From the NCBI GenBank assembly GCA_001972305.1, contig BDDD01001596.1, positions 313,369 to 377,368 on the forward strand: a stretch of 64,000 bases of DNA, written 5' to 3'. Below the pieces are notes generated by a model. The model had not been told where the DNA came from and made no database searches. It saw nothing but the letters and a program-made list of their open reading frames with translations. The position numbers and the translations under genes are program-made. Below are positions 46,243 to 58,240 of this stretch, in pieces (within the stretch, counting starts at the first letter, position 1; every line of letters begins with the position of its first letter). The stretch is from Cephalotus follicularis. Lineage: Eukaryota; Streptophyta; Magnoliopsida; Oxalidales; Cephalotaceae.

Positions 46243-46535
46243 CAGTCGACTGCCAAGGCGGGCAGCCGATTGGCGAGCAAGAATAGCCGGCTGTTCAGTG
46301 CGAACATCCGGCTACTCAATAGGAAACAGCTGACTGGACATAAGAACCAGTCGACTGTTCATATGTTTAATAGAACATTACCTGCAGAAGGTTGAGTAGT
46401 CGACTGCCAAGAGAGGGCAGCCGACTGGATAAGAAGATCAACCGACTGCCAAGAGGAGGCAGCTGACTGCCATGACTAGGACAACCAGCTGTCGAAGGAA
46501 AACAGCCAACTGTCAAGAGGAGACAGCCGACTGGT
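46243..46535. repeat. Distal CAGTCGACTG array in LTR C
   Basis: About 14 copies in 290 bp, including CAGTCGACTG, CAGCCGATTG, TAGCCGGCTG, CAGCTGACTG, TAGTCGACTG, CAACCGACTG and CAGCCGACTG. Lies 0.82-1.11 kb from the LTR start. The 3' LTR copy is at about 53244-53555. Confidence 0.9.
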
Positions 46536-47658
46536 TAGGGACTGACCCGTACTTTGAGCATATCTTTGCATTGCATTTTGATATGAAATGAATTGATGAT
46601 TGGAATATGGATGATTCTTGATAAATGTATATTTTCAAGGGATTGAAACATGGTTTCAAAGATGCAATACATTTTGATATAAATGTATTATTTCCAGTAC
46701 TTTATAAACTACTTGGAAATGATTTGAATTAAATTGATTGTTGATTGTGATTGATCTCGTACTGGCTGGGGTGACGGAGTGTCACTGATGGCTGGTGGCG
46801 GGGATGTTCTCCTGGGTGCTAGGAGATGGCTAGGGACGCCCAAATACAATGTTACCTGACACATAGTGCGAGTAACACAGGTTACCATGATTACTGAACA
46901 CAGAGTGCGAGCATCATGAGTTGATTGATTTGACTTGCTTCGTGACCCGGGAGTCGGGGGCCGGAGCAAGAGTACGACGTCGGGGCCAGGATATGGCGGC
47001 GCTCTTCGTACCGTTGATTGGATTGATTTTATCCTTTGTGACATGATTGATGATTTGGTAGTTGTAGCCACTTGGCATGGTTGCACCTATTGGCATATAT
47101 GTATATACATAAGTATATGTACGTGTGGCGGTATATTATATATTGCATCATGAGTGCATTCATTTCATGACATTCATTATCATTGACCTTGAATTACACT
47201 TATGATTTAGCCGAGTGAGGACAAAGGCTAACCCTCTACTATTGTAGATTGATGCAGTGATGTGGATATCGACCGTACGTGGCGAATCTGTGGGGAGATG
47301 GAGTTTTATTGTTTAAATAAATGTTTTAATAATGTATTGAGACTCGTATTATTTTGGATTAATGTATTAGTGGTGTTGATCGGCTTTTGATCACGCCCCG
47401 TTTATGGGCAATCGACGATGGCTTAATTATGTCAATGTTGGAATCATGTGGTATGGGACGCATGATTCGGGTTGTTTATATAGCTTGTTATTAAATTCTT
47501 CCGCACATGTGAATGGAATTAAAATTTTTAATTTTATCATATTTGTATAAGCTGGATAAAATTTTTAATTTTATCATATTTGTATAAGCTGGATAACGTT
47601 ATATTGATTGCCTTTACCGCTTTAATGCTGTCTTATCGGGAATGGGGTGTGACAGCAG

Positions 47659-47670
47659 TGGTATCAGAGC
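47659..47670 (+). promoter_or_regulatory. Primer-binding site of gypsy C
   Basis: TGGTATCAGAGC, four bases after the 5' LTR. Confidence 0.92.
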
Positions 47671-47766
47671 ATATTCCAAATATGCTTAGCTAGGAAATTT
47701 TCCTCGGCAATTAATGAATTGTTTTCCTAAAGTCGTGACTAACCGTCATCCTTCTTATAGGAACCA

Positions 47767-48659
47767 ATGGACCGAAGTAGACGCGGAAGGCGTAGATTTG
47801 TTGATGAGGATGTTCCCAAGGAGGTGAATCTTGGGGGAGATCCAATGAATGATGTTCCACAGGGGGCTGCCAACATGAATGTTCCGGAGGCGGCACCTGG
47901 GGTGAGAGATCCGATGGACCGCATCGTCGACTACATCCTGCAGCAGATAGCTGCTAATCAGCAACAGATGGCTGCTAATGCAACGAATATGGAGGAGATA
48001 CGGAGATTGTATGCTCAAGCTCAGCCTCAGTAGATGGCTCCAGCTCAAGGTATACATATGACGGTAATCGGTTTGGAAGGAACCTTGAGAGGTTCATGAG
48101 ACAGAATCCTCCCAGTTTCAAAGGGGAGCTTGATGCTACTATTGCAGAGAGGTGGCTACAGGATCTAGAGAAGATCTTCGAAGTGATGGAGTGTACTGAC
48201 AGACAGAAACTAAGATTTGTTGTGTACCGATTATGGGGGGAGGCCACTCACTGGTGGGAGATGGTCAAGGCCAAATGGGAGGCCACTGGTGTTGCTAGTA
48301 CTTGGGAAGGGTTTCAGGAGGAGTTCCTGGCGACTTATGTACCCCCGATAGTGGAGGAAAGGAGGGAGACGAAGCTCTTGGAGCTGCGGCAGAGTGACAT
48401 GACTGTGGCCGAGTATCAGGCCCGATTTGTAGAGCTCGCCAGACATTCAGCCTATCTAGTGGCCGACGAAGAGAAGAAGATCCGGAGGTTTCTGAAGGGT
48501 TTACGATCGGATCTTCGGTCTTGGATCAGAGTTATGGAGCTGGGTACTTTTGTGGAAGTCACCCAGAAGGCGAGATTGATAGAGAGTGTACTGAATGAAG
48601 ACCGGGCTGAAAGGGCCTGGCACAATAGAGTAAACATACATCTACTCAGTTTAGACTAG
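47767..48659 (+). pseudogene. gag: Gypsy C gag, broken
   Basis: ATG 47767 opens MDRSRRGRRRFVDEDVPKEV, with PMDRIVDYILQQIAANQQQ. It stops at TAG (48031-48033) where a glutamine codon CAG is likely. A frame change follows. Then [37 protein letters not shown] and AEYQARFVELARHSAYLV (48096-48659) form the capsid domain. Another frame change near 48620 leads to the zinc-knuckle frame. Confidence 0.9.
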
Positions 48660-48691
48660 CTTCATCGAAGTGGCAAGGCAGCGGTTCTCCA

Positions 48692-51600
48692 ATGAAGTCA
48701 CCAAGGAATAGATCCAACAAGTCTGCCAGTCAAGGTAGTAACACGAGGCCTGGAGCTTGTCCTGCCTGCGGCCGTATGGGTCACACTCAGAAGGATTGTT
48801 GGTTAAAGAAAGGGTTGTGCATGAGATGTGGGGAGTCTGGCCACCTGGCGAGGGATTGCCCGAGGGGTCAGATGACAGCACCTACTGGGCCAGCGAGTGG
48901 TAGCGGTTCTGCACCGGGACCGTCACAGCGGAGGGATACCGGTAAGGGTATCGTGAAAGGTAGAGTTTTCATTCTCACTCAGACAGAGGTTCTAGAGTCT
49001 ACTTCTGTTGTGGGAGGTACTATATATGTTTATGGCTTTTCTGCTAGAGTGTTGATGGACTCGGGAGCATCGCATTCTTTTATTGCTTCCCGCTTTGCAT
49101 CATGTTTAAATGTGTTTCCTGATTGCATGCCTTATGTTCTTGATGTGAGTACACCTACTGGAGGTTCCATGTGTACAAATTCGGTGTATAGAGGTTGCGA
49201 GATTTCTATGGCAGGTGCTCTAGTGTACGCAGATTTGATTATATTACCCATACACTATTTTGATGTCATCTTGGGTATGGACTGGTTGTCAGCTTACCGT
49301 GCATGCATGGACTGTTATAACAAGACTGTGGATTTTTGCTTACCAGATGGAACTACTATACAGTTCAAGGGAAGCAAAGGGTTCTCGATGCCGATTATAT
49401 CTTTTATTCGAGCATCGAGGTATCTGGAAAAAGGGTGTGAAGGGTTTCTAGCACACGTGGTTGACAGAAGGAAGGAGAAAGGTAAGAGCCCGGAGGAAGT
49501 TCCGGTTGTGAATGAATTTCCAGATGTGTTTCCCACAGACTTGGTGTCTTTGCCGCCGAGGAGGAACATGGAGTTCGTGATTCACCTAGTACCAGGTACG
49601 GCTCCTATATCTAAGGCGCCTTACCGAATGGCTCCTGCGGAGTTGAGAGAGTTGAAGTTGCAGTTGCAAGACCCAATTGGTAAGGGTTTTTTACGGTCCA
49701 GGGTTTCTCCATGGGGCGCGCCAGTTTTGTTTATGAAAAAGAAAGATTGGTCGATGAGGCTTTGCATCGACTACAGAATGTTGAATAAGGCTACTATCAA
49801 GAATAAGTATCCTCTTCCATATATTGAAGATTTGTTTGACCAGTTACAGGGATCAAGGGTGTTCTCCGAACTCGATCTGAAGTCGGGTTATCACCAGCTG
49901 AGAGTGAAGGAAGGAGATATAGAGAAGACTGCCTTCCGGACTAGGTATGGTCATTATGAGTTCTTGGTAATGCCGTTTGGTGTCACCAATGCACCGGCAG
50001 CGTTTATGTCACTGATGAACTATGTGTTTCTACCGTACCTGGATCAGTTTGTAGTAGTGTTTATTGACGACATACTGGTATATTCAAGGGATGAGGAGGA
50101 ACACTCCTATCATCTGAGATTGGTGTTGCAGGTTCTCAGAGAGCATCGGTTGTACGCCAAGTTTGGCAAGTGTGAGTTTTGGCTCGATCATGTGATTTTT
50201 CTTGGTCACATAGTATCTGGAGAGGGTTTGGCGGTGGACCCGTCGAAGACTGAGGTGGTGCGAGATTGGCCGCAACCAAGGAATGTGACTGAGGTGCGCA
50301 GTTTTCTTGGCTTGGCGGGATATTATCGGAGGTTGATTCAGAACTTCTCGAGGATTGCCAAACCTCTGACAAGACTAACCCAGAAGAAGACTTTGTTTAT
50401 CTGGGATGATGAATGTGAAGACAGTTTTTGTGATCTAAAGGATCGGTTGGTTTCTGCTCCTGTTTTAGCGTTACCTGAGGGTAACGAGGGCTTCGCAGTC
50501 TGTAGTGATGCTTCGGGTAAAGGATTGGGTTGCGTGTTGATGCAATGAGGCAGAGTGATCACTTATGCTTCGCGGAAACTGAAGCCGTATAAGGAGAACT
50601 ACCCAACGCATGATCTTGAAATGGCCGCAATTATCTTTGCTCTTCAGAAATGGAGACATTACTTATATGGGGCACAGTTTGAGATTTTCACTGACCACAA
50701 GAGTTTGAGGTATCTTTTCTGTCAGGATACACCAAATATGAGACAACGACGATGGGTTGAGTTCTTTAATGATTATGACTGCAGTATTCAGTACCATCCC
50801 GGGAAAGCGAATGTGGTCACAGATACTTTAAGCCGTAAGGCTATGGTTGCTAACACGATGATATCTCAGTGGAAGATGTTAGAGGACTTCCAAGAGTGGT
50901 CTCCGTTCAATCAGTCACCTCGAGTCTTTATGGCTAGCATGAGTGTACAGCCAGTTTTGCTTGACGAAATAAGGAACGCTCAAGCACACGATCCTGAATT
51001 GCAAAAGATTCGTGAGAATATGGACTCGGAGTCCGATTTTCGGATACATGCCGATGGTGTCTTAAGATTTTGGGGACGTGTGTGTCTTCCGAATGAACCA
51101 GGGTTGAAGAGTGAGTTACTTCGCGGGGCTCATAGATCTCAGTACAGCATTCACCCTGGTAGCACAAAAATGTACCAAGACATGAAGAAGTGTTACTGGT
51201 GGCCTGGCATGAAACGAGAGATCGCTGAGTATGTGGCGAAGTGTTATACTTGTCAGACAGTCAAAGCCGAACATCAGAGGCCAGCGGGTTTGTTACAGCC
51301 GTTACCGATTCCGGAATGGAAGTGGGACCATGTGACGATGGATTTTGTTTCGGGTTTTCCACTGACTCGGAACCGTCACAATGTAGTGTGGGTCATTGTG
51401 GATCGGCTCACGAAGTTAGCACACTTTTTGCCTACCCATGTCACTGATTCATCGAGCAAGTTAGCTCAGTTATACATCAAGGAGATCGTGAGGTTGAACG
51501 GTGTCCCCATGAGTATAGTTTGTGACAGAGATTCGATCTTCACTTCCAACTTTTGGAAGAGGTTTCAGACAGCTTTTGGGACGAAACTGAACCTTAGTAC

Positions 51601-52378
51601 TGCCTTCCACCCACAGACAGATGGGCAGTCGGAGCGTACCATCCAGACCTTGGAGGATATGCTTCGAGCTTGCATTATCAACTTTGCTGGTACTTGGGAG
51701 GACCACATTCCTCTGATAGAGTTTTCTTATAACAACAGCTATCACTCTAGTATCGGTATGGCTCCGTATGAGGCTTTGTACAGAAGGAAATGTAGATCAC
51801 CCATTTGTTGGGATGAGGTTGGTGAGCGACCTTTACTTGGGTCGGACCTGGTAGAGGAGACTTCTGAGAAGGTCAGATTCATCAAGGAGAAACTGCTTGC
51901 TGCTCAAAGCAGGCAGAAGAGCTATGTGGACAGCGTCAAGAGGAGGCCTCTGACCTTCGACGTTGGTGATCATGTGTTTCTGAAGGTTTCGCCTGTGAAG
52001 GGCGTACAGAGATTTGGGAGGAAGGGCAAGTTAGCTCCGCGCTACATTGGTCCTTTCGAGATCTTAGAGAGAGTCGGGGAGGTGGCTTATCAGCTTGCTT
52101 TGCCTCCTGCACTGTCAAATGTGCATGATGTCTTCCACGTGTCGATGCTGAGGAGATATATTCGAGACCCGTCACACGTCTTGAATTATGATTCAGTTCA
52201 TGTGCGAGATGATCTTTCTTGCGAGGAGTTACCGGTACAAATTCTGGATCGAAAGACGCAGGTATTGAGGAACTGAACCATTCCTATGGTAAAGGTTCAG
52301 TGGCAGTTCCATCGACCCGATGAGGCGACTTAGGAACGTGAGGAGGAAGTGAGAGAGCGTTATCCTCATTTGTTTTAG
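48692..52378 (+). pseudogene. pol: Gypsy C zinc knuckles, PR, RT, RH, INT, chromodomain; three stops
   Basis: Knuckles [14 protein letters not shown] and [14 protein letters not shown], protease [10 protein letters not shown] (about 49056) and RT with FIDDILVYS (about 50063). A TGA lies at 50546-50548, in RNase H between VLMQ and GRVITYAS, where A has leucine. RNase H and integrase continue open from 50549 ([49 protein letters not shown]) to TGA at 52274-52276, where A has arginine (RNRTI). The chromodomain-like tail VKVQWQFHRPDEAT is cut by TAG at 52330-52332, where A has tryptophan. It ends VRERYPHLF before TAG at 52376-52378. Strongly similar to A over the whole length. Confidence 0.93.
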
Positions 52379-52413
52379 TGTCGTTTTAATTTCGAGGACG
52401 AAATTCCTTAAAT

Positions 52414-52423
52414 GAGGGGTGGA
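52414..52423 (+). promoter_or_regulatory. Polypurine tract of gypsy C
   Basis: GAGGGGTGGA directly before TGTAACGCCC of the 3' LTR. Confidence 0.88.
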
Positions 52424-54713
52424 TGTAACGCCCGGGATTTTCCTTAATGTAATGTCGTATTTTCCAATGCGTTTATACAATTAATTAATAAGAATTATGA
52501 CTTTTCCTTTTTGTAATGTTAAATTTGGGCAAAAGTCGAAGTGTAGAAGTGTTGATATAGGGCGGGCAGCCGACTGCCCAAGAGGGACAGTCGACAGGAC
52601 CCCCTTCGAGTGAAACCAGCTGCCTGTTGTGAGAGACAACCGGCTGGGGATGGTGTCGGCAGAGACAGCCGACTGCCAAGATAAGGCAGTCAACTGCCAT
52701 GGGATAGGTCTGTTAAAACGTGTTGGCAGTCTGTTTTTGGCAGAGAGAAAGGGGGATAGGACAAAATTGCTCAGTTGTGGGGTTATGGGGAGAGAGGCAC
52801 GAAAATGCCCATAAATACACATGTATCTTCCCCTCATTCCATCAACATTGCATTATGAAAGAGGGATAGAGAGTTATGAAGAGGGAGAGGCAGTGGAGAG
52901 AAAAAGAGAGAGACAAGTTGTATCTCTCCAATTTTGAGCTTGGAATCTGGACTTGGAGCTCGAACCAGACTTGGTGGAGTTGCTGGACGAATTCGGAAGC
53001 TTGGAAACTCGGATTGGAACTTAAAGAGGTGGATTGCAATTCCTAACTTGGGATTCTAAGGTAGGGGTAAATTTCATAATTGTTATTTAAGTTCCGTTAT
53101 AATGGAAGTTAATGGACGAAATGCATGCTATGGATTGTATTATGAGCATAAATGTAAGTTATTGCTGTTGAATGCTCATGTTTGGTTGGATTGAAGTGTG
53201 AAAGACATGCATTTTTCTGCTATTTTTACCTACTGATGTAAATCCAGTCGACTGCCAAGGCGGGCAGCCGACTGGCCGGCTAGAATAGCCGGTTGTTCAG
53301 TGCGAACAGCCGGCTACTCAATAGGAAATAGTCGACTGGATGTAAGAACCACTCGACTATTCATACGTTTAATAGAACATTACCTGCAGAAGGTTGAGTA
53401 GTCGACTACCAAGAGAGGGCAACCGACTGGATGAGGAGAACAACCGACTGCCAAGAGGAGGCAACCGACAGTTAGGGGAGGCAGCCGAATGCCACGACTA
53501 GGACAGCCAGTTGTCGAAGGAAAACAGCCGACTGTCAAGAGGAGACAACCGACTGGTTAGGGACTGACCCGCACTTTGAGCATATCTTTGCATTGCATTT
53601 TGTTATGAAATGAATTGATGATTGGAATATGGATGATTCTAAAGTGTTTTATTCATTTTAGAAATGTATACATGATTTTATATGAATCATTATTTGATAT
53701 GAAAATATATATTTTGATAAATGTATGTTTTCAAGGGATTGAAACATGGTTTCAAAGATGCAATACATTTTGATATAAATGTATTATTTCCAGTACTTTA
53801 TAAACTACTTAGAAATGATTTGAATTGAATTGATTATTGATTGTGATTGATGCCGTACTGGCTGGGGTGACGGAGTGTCACTGATGGCTGGTGGCGGGGA
53901 TATTCTCCTGGTTGCCAGGAGATGGCTAGGGACGCCCAAGTACAATGTTACCTGACACATAGTGCGAGTAACACGGGTTACCATGATTGCTGAACACAGA
54001 GTGCGAGCATCATGAGTTGATTGATTTGACATGCTTCGTGACCCGGGAGTCGGGGGTCAGAGTAAGAGTACGACGTCGGGGCCAGGAGATGGCGGCGCTC
54101 TTCGTACCGTTGATTGGATTGATTTTGTCCTTTGTGACATGATTGATGATTTGATGGTTGTAGCCACTTGGCATCGTTGCACCTATTGGCATATATGTAT
54201 ATACATATGTATATGTACGTGTGGCGATATATTATATATTGCATCATGAGTGCATTCATTTCATGACATTCATTATCACTGACCTTGAATTACACTTATG
54301 ATTTAGCCGAGTGAGGACAAAGGCTAACCCCCTACTATTGCAGATTGATGCAGTGATGTGGATATCGACCGTACGCGGCGAATTTTTGGGGAGATGAAGT
54401 TTTATTGTTTAAATAAATGTTTTAATAATGTATTGAAACCCGTATTATTTTGGATTAATGTATTAGTGGTGTCGATCGGCTTTTGATCACGCCCCATTTA
54501 TGGGCAATCGACGATGGCTCAATTATGTCAATGTTGGAATCATGTGGTATGGGACGCATGATTCAGGTTGTTTATCTAGCTTGTTATTAAATGCTTCCGC
54601 ACATGTGAATGGAATTGAAGTTTTTAATTTTATCATATTTGTATAAGCTAGATAATGTTATATTGATTGCCTTTACTGCTTTAATGTTGTCTTATCGGGA
54701 ACGGGGTGTGACA
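52424..54713 (+). repeat. 3' LTR of gypsy C
   Basis: 2,290 bp, TGTAACGCCCGGG start, GGGTGTGACA end, followed by GAAAA. Carries both arrays and the TTAGCC/GGCTAA repeat (54303-54327). An AT-rich segment at about 53640-53715 is absent from the 5' copy. Confidence 0.95.
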
Positions 54714-55418
54714 GAAAATAGCAAAGAATTCCTAGTCTAATAAACACAACATAATCACACAATACAAGCAACAAAACAAACAACACACACATTACATACA
54801 ACACATCACACATAACACACAATACACACATGCTGGTAGGCGCTCGGACATGTAGCAACCTACCTGAATATAGGTTGAAAGCGGAGATTGCTTGATTTCT
54901 TCTCGAATCCTGAACTCTTCCCAAGCCTGGAGCTGCTATGCACCTCAACTTCCTTCTCCTTTCCACTATGGCCTTTCTCCTTCGCTTCCAGGAGATGGGG
55001 GATTTATACGGGAGTATGGGAGACTTAGAACTCTCCCGAGGAAGCTCCTCACTTGTTGCTTTCTTCATCTTTCCCATGACATCAAGCCCCATCTTCCACT
55101 ATCTCACCCATTTCTCTTGATTTTTCCAGAATGAAAGTGAGAAAGAATGTCCAAAAAGCGTTTCACGGGCGTCTTCTATTTTTATAATGGCGTGGGAAAG
55201 AATTTAAAAAACGCTACGCAAAACAGCCGCCTCTACAAAGGGAAATGGGCTAGAATTTCCAAAGTGGCTGGCCCAAGGCTCATCTTCCTCTTTTTTGTCC
55301 ATTAAAAGTCCAACAACACCTTCCCTGAGTCCATTTCATATTCGGCCCAAAGGAAGGGAAAAATTCTAATGCCTAATATATATAATAATAATTCTTTATA
55401 ATATTTAGAGGCATTACA
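54714..55418 (-). repeat. Gypsy solo LTR J, 5' part
   Basis: Ends GAGGCATTACA at 55418 (minus strand start TGTAATGCCTC), followed by AGATC (55419-55423), which matches the AGATC before 27043. Reading frames of 60-139 aa here have no recognisable domain. Confidence 0.75.
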
Positions 55419-57754
55419 AGATCACTTTGACATATCAAAAGATAAGACAAGAAGAGAAGAAAAAGTTTAAAGTAACACTTACTCTTAGTTCTTTAACTCC
55501 TTCAAAACTTTTCAAATCACTATCTAACTTCAAGGCACTTTGTGAGTGACAAAGCTATGTCACCTCCAAGAGGATCCACACCAAGTGAGAAGCAAGAGAG
55601 AATGTATGAAAATAGAGGAAATTTCGGCCAACGGAGAAGAGAACCAAGGTGGAGATGCTAGTCTCTAAAGCCTTAGGGCCCGTTTGTTTGCATTTATTGA
55701 AGTGCTTATTATTGTTTATGCTGGATGGATAAGTAAAAAGATCCAATAAGTGTATTTGTTTGAGTTTTAAAATAAGCACTGAATATCACTTATTACTTTT
55801 TATCCAAAAAATATTATTCACATCACTTATTAGATAAGATGAAGTGTTGATTGACTATTTGAACAAAAATATCCTCATACTATTTTTAAAATGGTATATC
55901 AACCATTGCATTTTTTTACGTTTTTTTTATTCTCCATCAGACTATTGACTATCATTACTTTATTATTTAATTAATTTTATTGTCGGATGAATTGTTAAAA
56001 ATGATAATAAATAGAAATATGAAAAAAAAGTACTCATGATCATAAATAATATTATTATGTTTAAATTGATTATTTATATTACATCGGTAATTGATATAAA
56101 TTTAATAATACGTTTATGTTATAACAGAAATAATAACCAACATTTATAGTTTACTCTAATTTTTATAAAATAACATATTCTTTAATATATAGTTAAGAAT
56201 GTCAAAATGAAAAATTATACATATTAAGATCTTTTAATCAACATAGTTATCAAACAATTTTATCCATTCAGTATTCAGCATCAACCAGATTTTCATTCAG
56301 ATTCAGTCACTTATCACTTAACGCAAACAAATGCACCCTTAGTCACTTTTCTACTTTTGGTGAAATGAACTCATAAGCCACTCACTCTTACAACCCTTGT
56401 ATATATACTAAGTCATAAAGAAAGTTATTAACTTTGACTTCATTAAGTCAAAGTAAGATAACTTAAGTAAATGTCATATGTAATTAATCGCATAATCTTA
56501 TCTCATAAGCTTATTCAATTAAAATAATCGCATTAGTACAATTAATTAATTCTTCAATTAATTATTTCTCTCCAATACTCTTGCATTCTCACACTTGTAT
56601 TATGTGTGACTCTATGAGTTCATAATTACGCTGGACATAGGATTAATCATAATGCTTATGATTGTTTGATTATTCATTCCTAATCGCATTAGAAACTTAT
56701 TATCAAAATAAAATAATTAAACCTTATTTTAATTCCTTATTACACGTGATTAATAATCAATTAATTTCTTTCATCCTAATGATCCACATCGATATCTAGC
56801 AATGCAAATTGATCCCTGGGTAATATGAATATAACCTTGAACCTCGAATTACTGTTACATGCACGTACAATCCTTCTACCATAATTGCTTGAATTAAACC
56901 TAAGGCAAGGAACATGTCAGGCCCTAATAGTTTATTCATTAAATTGATATCGCGGGTAATTAGCTATCTCGATCAAATTAGAAACCCTTTCTAATTAACT
57001 GATCTCTGATATTAGAATCATCATTCCAATACCCTTTCATCCTGGAGAGGAAATCTTACATCTAATAACGCTAAGCATAAACTCTCTTTAATGGGAGCGG
57101 TAGATTCTATCTTGCTCACTCACATATCTTCATGCGTAATCTATCATACCCAGCTAATACTTGTATACTCCTCATGGGTAGAGGATGTACTTAGGTATCG
57201 TTAAAGTATAATATCTTATACACAAGACATCTAGTGGTGGCTCAGGTCTAAGGACTACACACACTACTGCAATATAGGAAGCCTGTCTAACATATAAGTA
57301 AAACTCCATATAGGTGTTCCTATAAAACTCCATATAGGTGTTCCTATAGTGAGTCACTTCAGTGAACTCATAAAATAATGAGCATCCACGTGTATGCCAT
57401 ATAGTCACTATATGATGACTTATAAGAACAGTCAACCTCTTCAACGACCTGGCACACAACGTGCTAGTCTATCTGAATAACATATGTCCATGCATGTTAT
57501 CCTACGACTAGGAAGGTTCTGGAATAAGGCTTACCGATGTGCTAAGTCTTATAGTGTGAGCTCATCATGGTCTTAGTCATCAAACTTTATTCCATGGACA
57601 TTCATTAATTGCATATAAAAACATATATGAATGAACAGTTGCCATTGATTATAATAGAGAACATCTTTTATTGAACTTTAATGGTTATTACAAACTATTA
57701 TTATTACATGATAACCTAGCTTGCAGGACTTATACAACATCCTAATTTTTAACA
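55419..57754 (-). repeat. 5' LTR of copia D, main part (contains MITE H)
   Basis: Minus strand start TGTTAAAAATTAGG at 57754. 56590-57754 aligns with the D 3' LTR (14575-15688). After MITE H the sequence continues to AGATC, and the remaining 100 bp lie at 27042-26938. Without H the LTR is about 1.77 kb, close to solo LTR K (1.71 kb). A 24-bp tandem duplication (AACTCCATATAGGTGTTCCT) lies at about 57300-57350. Confidence 0.8.
55676..56338. mobile_element. MITE H, Tourist/PIF-Harbinger-like
   Basis: 663 bp, AT-rich, flanked by TTA (55673-55675 and 56339-56341). Left end GGGCCCGTTTGTTTGCATTT; right end, complemented, GGGTGCATTTGTTTGCGTT. Subterminal AAGTGCTTATTA-like repeats. No coding capacity. 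Ends and duplication match the Tourist type. Confidence 0.85.
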
Positions 57755-58065
57755 TACATCAATCATACCACATAAATGAACATTCAAAGATAATTTTAAC
57801 ATCATAATACTTTAGATAAATCAAATATAATCCAAAATTAATATAAAATAAATAAATTTATACTTTAGATAATTTGTATATAAGGTGTGAAGTTCAAATC
57901 CCCATAACTATATTTTTTGATATAAATAAATAAATAAATGTATATATATATATTAAACTTTAGTATATTAGTTTGTAAGTTTATAAATGAATGAAGCTAT
58001 ATTCTTTATTGGTAATACTTATGTTATCTGTATATAAGGTGTAAAGTTCAAATCCATATAATTAC
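57755..58065. other. AT-rich flank of copia D
   Basis: No gene. TATATAAGGTGTGAAGTTCAA (about 57880) recurs with one change at about 58030, a diverged direct repeat. Confidence 0.45.
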
Positions 58066-58240
58066 ATTCTCTACCGGGTATCGGGCACCCTATTATGTAT
58101 GATTGGGTATGTAATCAGGTAGCGGATACCCTATTATGTATTAGCGGGTATGTAATCAGGTAGCGGATACCCTATTATGTATTAGCGGGTATGTAATCGG
58201 GTTGCGGATAACAAGTACCACTATTATGTATAAACGGGTT
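58066..58240. repeat. 41-bp tandem repeat, about 3.5-4 copies
   Basis: Unit starts GGGTATGTAATCAGGTAGCG and includes GATACCCTATTATGTATTAG; starts at 58105, 58146 and 58187 give a period of exactly 41. Each unit contains GGGTAT and ATACCC in inverted order. The outer copies are degenerate. Confidence 0.88.

Larger units (their letters stand above)
45424..47654 (+). repeat. 5' LTR of gypsy C
   Basis: 2,231 bp, TGTAATGCTC start, GGGTGTGACA end. A TATA-like CATAAATACA at 45807-45816 lies between the two motif arrays. The TTAGCC/GGCTAA repeat is at 47207-47231. Compared with the 3' copy it lacks about 75 bp near 46618 and has a 36-bp tandem duplication near 47519-47595. Confidence 0.95.
45424..54713 (+). 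mobile_element. Gypsy (Tekay/Del-like) retrotransposon C, full length with TSD
   Basis: 9,290 bp. LTRs 45424-47654 and 52424-54713, PBS 47659-47670, polypurine tract 52414-52423, and GAAAA target duplication at 45419-45423 and 54714-54718. Gag-pol is near-complete in length but has several stop codons and frame breaks. Inserted in LTR J in opposite orientation to A, B, D and J. Confidence 0.95.
14560..57754 (-). mobile_element. Copia element D, expanded by nested insertions
   Basis: The outermost element of the central block, on the minus strand. Its own parts, in transcript order, are: 5' LTR (57754-55419 plus 27042-26938), PBS (26935-26924), leader, gag, PR, INT, RT, RNase H (24713-15700, broken), polypurine tract (15699-15689) and a truncated 3' LTR (15688 to about 14560). 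Interruptions are solo LTRs N, O and J, elements A, B and C within J, and MITE H. The two LTRs align closely over about 1.1 kb. The 5' flank is TACAT (57755-57759), but the 3' end is lost, so D's own target duplication cannot be checked. Confidence 0.8.

Noticed and set aside
54673..55134. Possible host gene on either strand (139 aa minus, 80 aa plus)
   Set aside because: Falls across the end of C's LTR and solo LTR J; no recognisable domain and the frame spans the C/J junction.
56580..57754. Independent copia solo LTR
   Set aside because: The AGATC pair and the short LTR piece beside the PBS at 26938-27042 are better explained if this is D's own 5' LTR.
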